Source: Deltaproteobacteria bacterium
GTDB taxonomy: Bacteria > Bdellovibrionota_F > JAHFAK01
Reading direction: 5' to 3'
DNA length: 11,768 nt
Assembly (NCBI GenBank): GCA_023250585.1
Contig: JAHFAK010000075.1
Span: forward strand, 1 to 11,768
Shown here: positions 1 through 6,800 of the stretch, piece by piece
Layout of the letters: each line of letters begins with the position of its first letter
Position numbering within the stretch: position 1 is the first letter of the stretch
Position numbers and translations under genes: made by a program
The notes under the pieces: generated by a model
The model's database searches: none
Told to the model about the DNA's origin: nothing
Seen by the model: only the letters and a program-made list of their open reading frames with translations

Positions 1-118
1 CTCTCGATGCTAATACCTTCGTTATCCCTGCTGTCAACGTCGTCTTCCCATGATCCACATGCCCTATCGTCCCTACATTTACATGCGGCTTTGTCCTCTC
101 ATACTTCGCCTTACTCAT
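1..118 (-). CDS. tuf: Elongation factor Tu, N-terminal fragment (partial)
   Basis: EF-Tu is the GTPase that delivers aminoacyl-tRNA to the ribosome A site. Only the first 39 codons are in the window and the rest runs off the left edge. The protein begins [20 protein letters not shown], and residues 19-26 are GHVDHGKT, the G1/P-loop of translational GTPases. The ATG at 118-116 is preceded by a strong GGAGGA seven bases upstream, which fixes the start. It is the last gene of a tRNA-tuf operon, about 110 bases after tRNA-Thr(GGU). The family assignment is very secure. The fragment cannot show whether this is the only tuf copy. Confidence 0.97.
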   Translation of the reverse strand, partial: MSKAKYERTKPHVNVGTIGHVDHGKTTLTAGITKVLASR

Positions 119-125
119 AGCAATG

Positions 126-131
126 TCCTCC
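126..131 (-). promoter_or_regulatory. tuf ribosome binding site
   Basis: On the minus strand this reads GGAGGA, seven bases before the tuf ATG. It is close to a perfect complement of the 16S rRNA 3' end. It shows that this organism uses Shine-Dalgarno initiation, which helps in judging other starts in the window. Confidence 0.85.
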
Positions 132-229
132 TAACTCTCTAATTATTACTTGCATTATTTGTATTCTTTTACTATTTTTTTATATCTTCTGTTTTAATTT
201 GACTTATATTTTCATCTTACATTTATCTA

Positions 230-303
230 AGCCCACGACCGGAGTTGAACCGGTGACCTCTTCCTTACCAAGGAAGTGCTACTACCTCCTGAGCTACGTG
301 GGC
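230..303 (-). tRNA. tRNA-Thr (anticodon GGU)
   Basis: The minus strand folds into a complete cloverleaf. The acceptor is GCCCACG paired with CGTGGGC, the D arm starts GCTC, and the anticodon stem CTTCC/GGAAG carries loop TTGGTAA with anticodon GGT. The T arm is ACCGG/CCGGT around TTCAACT. The discriminator base is U (position 230) and no CCA is encoded, so the 3' end must be added by a CCA-adding enzyme. It is the last tRNA before tuf, the position of thrT in E. coli. Confidence 0.96.
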
Positions 304-342
304 ATACCCAGCGAGATCTTGCCGCACAGGTTCTACGATCAA

Positions 343-416
343 AGCGGGAAACGGGATTCGAACCCGCGACCCTCAGCTTGGAAGGCTGATGCTCTAGCCA
401 ACTGAGCTACTCCCGC
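343..416 (-). tRNA. tRNA-Gly (anticodon UCC)
   Basis: The minus strand gives a complete cloverleaf. The acceptor GCGGGAG pairs with TTCCCGC, ending in one G-U pair. The anticodon stem TCAGC/GCTGA has loop CTTCCAA with anticodon TCC, and the T loop is TTCGAAT. The discriminator is U, as usual for glycine tRNAs, and no CCA is encoded. It lies 39 bases upstream of tRNA-Thr(GGU), in the glyT position of the E. coli tufB operon. Confidence 0.96.
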
Positions 417-426
417 ATAAACTAAA

Positions 427-506
427 TGTATAGGTAGAAATAAAAATTCAAAGAATAACAACCTATACAACTTGACTCTTGTAATCAAGAGAAAACTAAC
501 AGTTTT
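427..506. repeat. Three short hairpins in the Gly-Tyr tRNA spacer
   Basis: Three perfect inverted repeats follow one another: TGTATAGGT/ACCTATACA (427-435 with 461-469, 25-base loop), CTCTTG/CAAGAG (476-481 with 486-491, loop TAAT) and AAAACT/AGTTTT (492-497 with 501-506, loop AAC). The second and third abut exactly. None is followed by a T-run in the direction of transcription, so they do not look like terminators. They may be folding or processing elements of the tRNA precursor. Each is weak alone; the clustering is the notable part. Confidence 0.5.
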
Positions 507-517
507 ACTATTTATTG

Positions 518-575
518 GTCCTCTTTCGCCTCATACTTTCCATATGCATTCTACTCCCCTTGGGCTTCAGAGGAC
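518..575. repeat. Stem-loop GTCCTCT/AGAGGAC in tRNA spacer
   Basis: Bases 518-524 (GTCCTCT) are the exact reverse complement of 569-575 (AGAGGAC), with a 44-base loop containing a CCC..GGG pairing. The stem ends two bases before the four-armed element at 578-661, and both share a higher GC content than the surrounding spacer. Together they may form one inserted structured element. No coding capacity is seen. Confidence 0.4.
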
Positions 576-577
576 AT

Positions 578-661
578 CCTTCGCTTTTCTAAACTACTTT
601 CGTAGCAGAATGGCTTGCCATCCGTAGCCAAAAATTTGCGTAGCAAATTCCCAGGCGAAGG
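578..661. repeat. Four-armed cloverleaf-like structured element
   Basis: A closing stem CCTTCGC (578-584) pairs with GCGAAGG (655-661) and can extend by one wobble and one A-T pair. Inside it sit three hairpins: CTAC/GTAG (594-597 with 602-605), ATGGC/GCCAT (610-614 with 617-621) and AATTTGC/GCAAATT (633-639 with 643-649). The hexamer CGTAGC occurs three times (601, 623, 639). It is not a tRNA: there is no seven-base anticodon or T loop and the arm sizes are wrong. It could be a dispersed palindromic repeat or a precursor-RNA processing structure. The pairing is seen directly; the function is unknown. Confidence 0.5.
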
Positions 662-663
662 TA

Positions 664-745
664 TGGAGAGGGGAGGATTCGAACCTCCGAAGGCAACGCC
701 GTCAGATTTACAGTCTGATCCCTTTGGCCACTCGGGAACCTCTCC
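664..745 (-). tRNA. tRNA-Tyr (anticodon GUA)
   Basis: This is a type II tRNA with a long variable arm. The acceptor is GGAGAGG/CCTCTCC, the anticodon loop is TGTAAAT with anticodon GTA, and the T arm is GGAGG/CCTCC around TTCGAAT. The discriminator is A, typical for tyrosine, and no CCA is encoded. It lies second in the operon, between two structured spacers, in the tyrU position of the E. coli arrangement. Confidence 0.96.
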
Positions 746-747
746 AG

Positions 748-793
748 ATAGGGTTATTCAATTATTTTCACAAAAATAATTGAATAACCCTAT
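748..793. repeat. Perfect 21-bp hairpin between tRNA-Thr and tRNA-Tyr
   Basis: Bases 748-768 are the exact reverse complement of 773-793, with loop CACA. The arm begins ATAGGGTTATTC. It starts two bases from the mature 3'-proximal side of tRNA spacing and overlaps the next hairpin by two bases. No T-run follows on either strand, which argues against an intrinsic terminator. Confidence 0.9.
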
Positions 794-858
794 AGTTATA
801 AGTTTTAAGTCGTAAGTTACAGATATTACTTAACTTACTACTTAAAACTTATAACTAT
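792..858. repeat. 28-bp hairpin with one mismatch, second of three
   Basis: The outer arms 792-810 and 840-858 are a perfect 19-bp inverted repeat (arm begins ATAGTTATAAG). After one mismatch (811/839) the stem continues for eight more pairs, 812-819 with 831-838, leaving an 11-base loop. It shares two bases with the hairpin before it and three with the one after. Its arm sequence differs from its neighbours, so these are not copies of one repeat. Confidence 0.9.
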
Positions 859-893
859 CTTTAGAATTTTCATACATGAAAATTCTAAAGATA
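856..893. repeat. Perfect 18-bp hairpin, third of three
   Basis: Bases 856-873 are the exact reverse complement of 876-893, with only AC between the arms. The arm contains CTTTAGAATTTTC. It ends immediately beside the discriminator base of tRNA-Thr(UGU) at 894, so in the primary transcript it would begin right after that tRNA. This suggests a role in, or tolerance by, 3'-end maturation. Confidence 0.9.
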
Positions 894-965
894 AGCTGGC
901 GATGGGAATTGAACCCGCAACCTGCTGATTACAAATCAGCTGCTCTACCATTGAGCTACGCCAGC
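894..965 (-). tRNA. tRNA-Thr (anticodon UGU)
   Basis: First gene of the tRNA operon, in the position of E. coli thrU. The acceptor is GCTGGCG/CGCCAGC, the D arm is GCTC/GAGC, and the anticodon stem GCTGA/TCAGC has loop TTTGTAA with anticodon TGT. The T arm is GCGGG/CCCAT around TTCAATT. That stem has a G-U pair and a C-A mismatch where a U-A pair would be expected. The discriminator is U, as in the other Thr tRNA here, and no CCA is encoded. The identity is secure despite the weak T stem. Confidence 0.94.
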
Positions 966-983
966 AAAAAAAGGAATGATTTT

Positions 984-1010
984 GTTATATTATTTCAAAT
1001 TTACTGTCAA
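984..1010 (-). promoter_or_regulatory. Probable sigma70-type promoter of the tRNA-tuf operon
   Basis: On the minus strand a perfect -35 box TTGACA (1010-1005) is followed 15 bases later by TATAAC (989-984), one mismatch from TATAAT. The spacing is shorter than the optimal 17. Transcription would begin around 977, about a dozen bases before mature tRNA-Thr(UGU), which suits a tRNA operon. The upstream methyltransferase gene ends at 1042 with no clear terminator before this promoter, so read-through is possible. Confidence 0.55.
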
Positions 1011-1041
1011 GCTTAAAAGCCCAAAAATATACGCAGTGAGC

Positions 1042-1812
1042 CTACAACCTTAACAAAAATTTCTTTTGTCTTAAAATTTCATAGAGCATTACTCCAAAAG
1101 ATACCGATACATTGAGAGAATCTATTTTATTAACACTTGGAATACTTACAACAAAATCACAAGCCTTGAGAATATTAGATCGTACCCCTTTTTCTTCAGA
1201 GCCAACGACAAGAACAACTTTTTCAGAAAAACTATGCTCCCAAAAAGTAGAATTACTATGTGAATCTGTACCTACAATCCAATATCCAATCTTTTTTAAG
1301 TTTTCTAAAGCACGAGATATATTAGTAACTTTGATAAGATCTATAGATAAAACAGCGCCCGCAGATCCATGCAGAGATGCTTGGAAATTTGTTGTAGCTC
1401 CAACTTTAGGAATAATGATCCCATCTACTCCGCAGGCATAAGCAGTACGCACCATAGCATTAAAGTTTCCTACATCTGTAATTTTATCAAATACAGTAAT
1501 AAGGGAATCTTTTTTATCCTGCACTTTTTCCAAAAAGCTCTCAAGAGAAATAAATTTCGTATCTTCAAGAACAGCAATAATTCCCGCATGATCACGAGTG
1601 TAAGAATTTAAAACATCTGTTGAACAGATGCGATAGGGAACAGATATCTCCGATAATTTTTTTTTCCATTCAAAATGTTTATGTAAAAAATTACTCGTTA
1701 CATATAATCGTTTGACACTTTTAGGACTGAGCTCCAAAGTTTTTGCAATAACCCGGGGATTAGTAACGAAGCGATCCTGATTATATTCTTTTTCAAAAAA
1801 TTCTCTGGTCAT
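1042..1812 (-). CDS. rlmB: TrmH/SpoU-family RNA 2'-O-ribose methyltransferase, RlmB-like
   Basis: Probably methylates a ribose 2'-OH in 23S rRNA (RlmB modifies G2251 in E. coli) using S-adenosylmethionine; it acts in the cytoplasm. The 256-residue length is normal for RlmB. Residues 14-84 resemble the N-terminal substrate-binding domain, ending in DHAGIIAVLED. The SPOUT knot domain carries all three SpoU motifs: motif 1 DKITDVGNFNAMVRTA (109-124, with N116 and R122), motif 2 LVVGSEEKG (201-209) and motif 3 IPSVNKIDSLNVSVS (224-238). The ATG overlaps the stop codon of the upstream SPOR gene as TAATG and no strong Shine-Dalgarno is seen, so translation is probably coupled. Family membership is secure. 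The exact target nucleotide is inferred, and another TrmH-type target is possible. Confidence 0.85.
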   Translation of the reverse strand: MTREFFEKEYNQDRFVTNPRVIAKTLELSPKSVKRLYVTSNFLHKHFEWKKKLSEISVPYRICSTDVLNSYTRDHAGIIAVLEDTKFISLESFLEKVQDKKDSLITVFDKITDVGNFNAMVRTAYACGVDGIIIPKVGATTNFQASLHGSAGAVLSIDLIKVTNISRALENLKKIGYWIVGTDSHSNSTFWEHSFSEKVVLVVGSEEKGVRSNILKACDFVVSIPSVNKIDSLNVSVSFGVMLYEILRQKKFLLRL

Positions 1813-2492
1813 TATTCTACGAGTGTTGTAATAAATGTTGTTAAATTTTCTTTATTATTTAGATGTAACGCTGCACGCGCTGCTTCTTCTCGAGAAGTGT
1901 ATATTCCTACCCGAACCCTATACCACATAATCTGTCCATTGTGCCTTTTTACTTCTTTAAAAGCATTAAAGCCTTTGTGTTTGAGGTAAGCAACGAGAGC
2001 ATTTGCTTGAGCTTCTTTTTTAAATGCACTTACTTGAACTATAAATTGACTTTTACTACGAGAAGGGGTGATAGGCTGGGAAGAAACACTATTTTCTCCA
2101 GATTGTTTTTTTATAGATTGTAAAGAAATATCATGCGCATAAATACTTTTAAGTTGATCGAGCTCTTTTTTAATTTTTAGTACATCTTGAAAGGTTAATT
2201 GTTTAAATGCATTTTTTTCTTCCTTGTTTTTTAAATCTATGATTCCTTCTGCTTTATAATATTCGTCATTAGTATGGGTCATGACTCGTTTCCCAAGTAA
2301 ATATCCCAGTGTCCATACTAATAGAGTAATACCAAAAATTAATATAATAATACTTACTATTTCATATTTACTATATTTAGACGTAGTCTCGCTTAGAGAT
2401 TCTGAGGTTTCTTTTAGTGTATCTTCAGTTATAGACATCGATAAATATAACCTTTCAATGAGAATATAATAATATGAAAAATAGTTTTCCAA
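1812..2492 (-). CDS. Single-pass membrane protein with C-terminal SPOR domain
   Basis: SPOR domains bind peptidoglycan strands stripped of stem peptides, often at the division septum, so this is probably an envelope or cell-division protein. From the TTG start there is a short cytoplasmic part, a transmembrane helix at about 44-67 (IVSIIILIFGITLLVW), a charged linker that may be coiled coil (80-145), and a SPOR domain at about 148-226. The SPOR domain shows QFIVQVSAF, then YRVRVGIYTSREEA. The TTG at 2492 is favoured by GAGGA nine bases upstream. An ATG at 2438 would give 208 residues and keep the same domains, but it lacks a well-placed ribosome site. The last base of the stop overlaps the methyltransferase start. 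Its role at the septum is inferred from the domain only. Confidence 0.8.
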   Translation of the reverse strand: MENYFSYYYILIERLYLSMSITEDTLKETSESLSETTSKYSKYEIVSIIILIFGITLLVWTLGYLLGKRVMTHTNDEYYKAEGIIDLKNKEEKNAFKQLTFQDVLKIKKELDQLKSIYAHDISLQSIKKQSGENSVSSQPITPSRSKSQFIVQVSAFKKEAQANALVAYLKHKGFNAFKEVKRHNGQIMWYRVRVGIYTSREEAARAALHLNNKENLTTFITTLVE

Positions 2493-2560
2493 TGCAAGAA
2501 TTCCTCAACAAATGTAAAGATGTACCACACATTTCTGAGAGTAGACAAAACTATCAACAC

Positions 2561-2589
2561 TTGACAAAGTGATTGCAGTATACTATTAA
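2561..2589 (+). promoter_or_regulatory. Probable promoter of the exported protein gene at 2598
   Basis: A perfect -35 TTGACA (2561-2566) is followed after 17 bases by TATTAA (2584-2589, four of six matches). Transcription would start around 2596, leaving almost no leader before the ATG at 2598. A short dyad, CACTT-GACA-AAGTG (2558-2571), covers the -35 box and could be an operator. A second -10-like TATACT at 2579 is only 12 bases from the -35 and is unlikely to be used. Confidence 0.5.
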
Positions 2590-2597
2590 GTTTGTTC

Positions 2598-3722
2598 ATG
2601 CATTGGGCTAAAAAAAGAAGATTACTTTTATTAACGCTTTTAAGCTTGTTTTTGTTCTTAACTTCTTTTCAAGATCAACAAATCAGCTCAGCATCTACCA
2701 ATAGCAAAGAATACAGTGATCAACTTAAACAACGGGCATTTGACTATTTTGAACAGGTTGATGGGCAACCTCTCTTTTTTGAACCAAAGAATCTTCCAAA
2801 GCAATTAGAAAAAAATCTTGTTATAATTAATGAATACAATGATTCATCGTCGAACCAATGTAGAGAAATAGAGTCAACCGTTAATTCGCAGAAAAAAACA
2901 ATCATTAGTATTTCGGGTACTCTTGCTCGAATGCTTATCAACGAAAGCTCAGATTTTAAAAATGTCTCACAAGAGAATAAACAAACAGGCTTACTCGTAT
3001 TAAGTCCCTTTATATTTACTTCTTATACTACACAAGCATTTGTCGATGCTTTACTTAACAACCAAATCTTCTCTTCAGTTAAAAATCCTCAATATAAAAA
3101 CCTAACCAGTACGCATATACTTGAAACCTCTAATAATAAAATAGGAGCCGCGCTTTCTACTTTAAAATCTCAAATACTTTCAAAAGATAATAAGTCTCTT
3201 TTTGAAATCATTGATTATACAAAAATACCTGAACCTCAGACCAGCGGAATTGCGTTCCTTTTACATTGTATTTGGGATGAGTATTCTATGAATGCGCATG
3301 GAGCTCTTGCCATTTTAGAGGATCCACTAGAAAAACAAAATCCTTGGAAGAATTTTATTATATCACTTTTTGCCGATCGACTTTCTGATACTAACAAAGG
3401 TGATTATTCGATAGCACTCTTACTTACGGGTAAAACAGCGAACTACTTTAATAGAGAATTTTTTCAAGAAAAGAAAAAAGTGAATGTTTTAATAATTGGT
3501 GGTGACCTTGCAAAAACGTTAACTGCAAAATGGTGCAGCCCAAATACTTCATGTAAACAATCGTTATACGATAACGAAGCAGCTGAAGTACTTATTGCTC
3601 ACGAGCACAATGATATTAAAAAAATTCTGCTTAAAGAAGATTCCTCCCCTCATCTGACTGAACGTACCGATAAGTTGAGAACTGTTGAACATGTTTACTC
3701 TTTCTTTCCCAGGCAACAATAA
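2598..3722 (+). CDS. Exported protein of unknown function
   Basis: I do not recognise this family. The 374-residue protein starts MHWAKKRRLLLLTLLSLFLF, a positively charged end followed by a hydrophobic stretch. That is a signal peptide or N-terminal anchor, perhaps cleaved after SSA near residue 32. The rest is soluble, with alternating hydrophobic strands such as TGLLVLSPFIF (130-140) and VNVLIIGGDL (296-305), and cysteines near 88, 224, 313 and 319. No zinc, nucleotide-binding or catalytic signature is evident. I prefer the ATG at 2598 to the TTG at 2592 because neither has a Shine-Dalgarno and the promoter would place the mRNA start beside the ATG. It is the only plus-strand protein gene here and is monocistronic. 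It is divergent from the SPOR gene and convergent with the regulator. Confidence 0.75.
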   Translation: MHWAKKRRLLLLTLLSLFLFLTSFQDQQISSASTNSKEYSDQLKQRAFDYFEQVDGQPLFFEPKNLPKQLEKNLVIINEYNDSSSNQCREIESTVNSQKKTIISISGTLARMLINESSDFKNVSQENKQTGLLVLSPFIFTSYTTQAFVDALLNNQIFSSVKNPQYKNLTSTHILETSNNKIGAALSTLKSQILSKDNKSLFEIIDYTKIPEPQTSGIAFLLHCIWDEYSMNAHGALAILEDPLEKQNPWKNFIISLFADRLSDTNKGDYSIALLLTGKTANYFNREFFQEKKKVNVLIIGGDLAKTLTAKWCSPNTSCKQSLYDNEAAEVLIAHEHNDIKKILLKEDSSPHLTERTDKLRTVEHVYSFFPRQQ

Positions 3723-3734
3723 ATAATCACATTT

Positions 3735-3865
3735 TTGTATACAACATCATAACGTCACATATCTGAGTTACTCCTTGCCTCGTTATTGAGGAAGCAACTA
3801 AAGTACACCTTATTCCTCAACTTCGTATTATACCTTGGTTTATTTGTTCTGATGTCGTGTACAAA
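3735..3865. repeat. Imperfect inverted repeat bracketing the convergent intergenic region
   Basis: TTTGTATACAACATCA (3735-3750) matches the reverse complement of 3850-3865 at 14 of 16 positions. A few more pairs follow after one mismatch. Inside, TTGAGGAA (3787-3794) pairs with TTCCTCAA (3814-3821), and CCTC/GAGG (3779-3792) forms an alternative stem. The element fills the gap between two convergent genes and stops two bases before a stop codon. It could be a bidirectional transcription end structure or a small non-coding insertion with terminal inverted repeats. I see no clear target-site duplication. Confidence 0.5.
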
Positions 3866-3867
3866 TT

Positions 3868-6800
3868 TTAAGCTGCCCGCAAAAGATAATATGTAGATCT
3901 CCCTTTACCTTTTTTCCTTAGTAATTTTTTTGAAACTAATGTATCAAGCTCTTGAACAGCCGTAGTCCTGCTTGTCTTAAAATATTGAACGAAATCTTTA
4001 TTAGCGATCTTTTGATTATCGACAAGGAATTGAATAATCCATTCTTGCCGGTAACTTAAATTTCGATCGTCCATAACCAATTTTTTTTCAATAAAACAAA
4101 ATGAAGATTTTTCATTAAAATAATATCCATGCTCAACATTTCGAATAAAAATAAATTTTTTTTCTTTAACATCATCTCCTACAAATTTTCTGAATCTATT
4201 AATTGTTACATAAATGAGCTGATCATGAATAAAAGGATCATACGATTCATGCCAAATATTAGTGATAAGCTCCTCTTTTGACAAAACCCTACCTCTTTTC
4301 CGAATAAAGTATATAATTAATCGAAAGAATAAATCATACTTTTCCAAAGACAGCTTTCCATATTCTCTACAAAAAATTTCTTCTTTATCGATATTAATAA
4401 ATAATTCATAATTTTTGATCCCGTGTTTTAAAAAATCATGATATTCACTTGCTTGTAAATCATAGGCTTTATCAGCGGTCACCACATGATAATAATAGTG
4501 TTGAGATTTAAACTGCGGCTCTTTGATTAATGAAATAAACTCTTTCTGGCGGGTTGAGGCTTGTTCAAAATATTTTTCATAGAGTACATTAATTTTATCT
4601 TGAGACATTATTTTAAGATCTTGAGATACTTTCTTTTTTACTTTTTCTGATAAGGGGTATTGGAAAAAATATCGTAGTAACTGATAAGATATAGCACTAA
4701 TATCGTAAAAGGATCTTTCAATGGCTTTATGTAAAGTCTCCAGAATAGTTGAATAACAAAGATCATACTTACTTTCATGCATATAGACACTTGCGAGTAA
4801 TACCTTAACTGAAGCTTGCCAATAAATATAATTATGCTTCTCAGATATTTTTAATGCCTCAAACAAACCCTTCTTAGCTTCTCCGTAGCGTTCAAACTTA
4901 TAGAGCATTTTAGCCTTAAATATCTGTGCCCAACATAAACGATAATTCATATGTAATTTTTTATAACAAGAAATAGACCGCTCGATAGATTCTAATGCTA
5001 ACGAGTATTCTTGAGTTTCAAAATAAATTCGTGAAAGTATGAATTCGATTTCACCTAATGTTGTTTTTCCTCTATTCTCATGTTTAGCATTTAAAACACT
5101 CTCTAAAGCACTTTCATAATTTTTTGTATAGAGATAGTAATGAGCCATAAAATTTAATAAGCGAACTTTTTCTGTTACACTTTGTGTTTTGGATATATTC
5201 GCTAGAATAATCTCCGTACACTCTTTTGCCGTTTTCGTATCATCATACTTCATCGCAAAAAAGAGCTGCTCTCGAGTGACATTTATTAATAAGAGAGGTG
5301 TTCGATCGATAACACTTTTGAATCGCTTGAGAATATCATTTAATAAAAGCCAAGCTTCTTCATACCTTTCTAAATAAGTTAATAACGAAACTATAAATAT
5401 TTTATTATTAATGACTGAAATAGTTTCTGCTGAAGAATGACTATTATTTTCCCCTTTATATAAAAAGCTGAGCGCTTTCTCAAATTCACCTTGGAGATAA
5501 TAGTAATGCCCATATAACGAATAACACAAAGGTAATAAATATTGATAATCGTATTGCTCGGAAAGCTCCGTTGCTTTCTGTAAAAACTCTAGCACAGTTT
5601 CATAATCTTCTAAATGAACTAAATATCTTGCAGTAGTAAAATAAAACCATGCTATGGTATTTTTATTTTGCAACTCTTCTCCTATTGCTATAGCCTTTTG
5701 CATCAGATTGAGCATTTCTGCCCGATTACCTTTATTTACTGCTTGTTTTGCTTTACAATTATAAAGATTAGCTTCTAATGATAAACGAATTCTTCTCTCT
5801 TTGATTTTAGGAAGAAGAGATTCTATTATTTCAAAATCTTCTCGTATCTCATGGTTATTCTGTTTATAGGTAGATAAATTAAGGCTCAACTTTTCATATA
5901 ATGTCTTAGCCATTAAAACATCGAGATCTTGATAATATACAATCGTTGATGACTTTTCTTTGTCTCTAAGACTTTCTATGAGCCGTATAAGAGAATCAAT
6001 ATATTCTAGAGCTTGCGAATCTAATGATAATTTTCTATGAAGCACAGAAATTTTGAGTAACAATAAATCCAAACATTGAACATGTGGTATTTTTTTTTCG
6101 ATTTTTTCAATGAGATCAAGGCTATCTTTCTCTGTAATGAAATAATAAATTTCTGCTTCCGCAAGCTTTAGCTCAATTCGAATATCAGGTTTTATTGCTT
6201 CAAGCTCTGCAATCATAGCTAATACTTGTTTATGACTACCTATTTCAATAAGGCTGTGATAATTCTCTAAAAGAATAGATTCTGCTTCTTCAGTTTTACC
6301 AAGAATGATATAACAGCGAAAAATTTCGTTCAGAAATTCTAGCTTTTGAACATCTTCAGAAGCCTTTTTAAAGTACTCCAAACAAATTGAATAATATCTT
6401 TTCTTTTTTTCTGGAGATAGGTTTACTTCATAATAATCGTGAAACATATTTTTTAACTTAATTTTACCCCAGCTTGATTCTTGAACAAGTAAGTCAGATT
6501 TTAAATGAGTTAAAATAGCCTGAAATGAGGAAATGGGATATACCGTGTGCAAAAGATCAATATCAATGGCTCCTCTAAAACATGATAGAATTTCTAAAAA
6601 TTCAATCGTATCCTTGTCATAATACGCAAGATAATTATCATATACAAAACGAATAAAATCTTCTTGGTTTAAAATTTTTTTTGATAAAAAATCCTTAAGA
6701 GAAAAACGTTTCTCAATGATAAGCCTGAGAGCCATTTTTACCAATAAAGGATTATACTCTACACTCAAGGCAATTTTTTCTATATCTTCTAAACTAACAT

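Noticed and set aside
199-405. Plus-strand open frame of 68 codons
   Set aside because: It runs antisense through tRNA-Thr(GGU) and tRNA-Gly(UCC). The sequence is explained by the two cloverleafs.
578-661. A fifth tRNA or degenerate tRNA in the Tyr-Gly spacer
   Set aside because: The four-arm pairing is real, but loops of 2-4 bases, no TTCRA-type T loop and no anticodon loop rule out a tRNA.
748-893. Intrinsic transcription terminators
   Set aside because: The stems are AT-rich with no following T-run, and termination here would block the downstream tRNAs and tuf.
427-893. CRISPR array
   Set aside because: The repeats are inverted, unequal and unrelated in sequence. There are no regularly spaced direct repeats and no cas genes.
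1112-1611. Plus-strand open frames inside the methyltransferase gene
   Set aside because: They are antisense shadows of a gene with all three SpoU motifs, and their translations have no recognisable domains.
2579-2584. TATACT as the -10 box for the gene at 2598
   Set aside because: It lies only 12 bases from the TTGACA. TATTAA at the 17-base spacing fits better.
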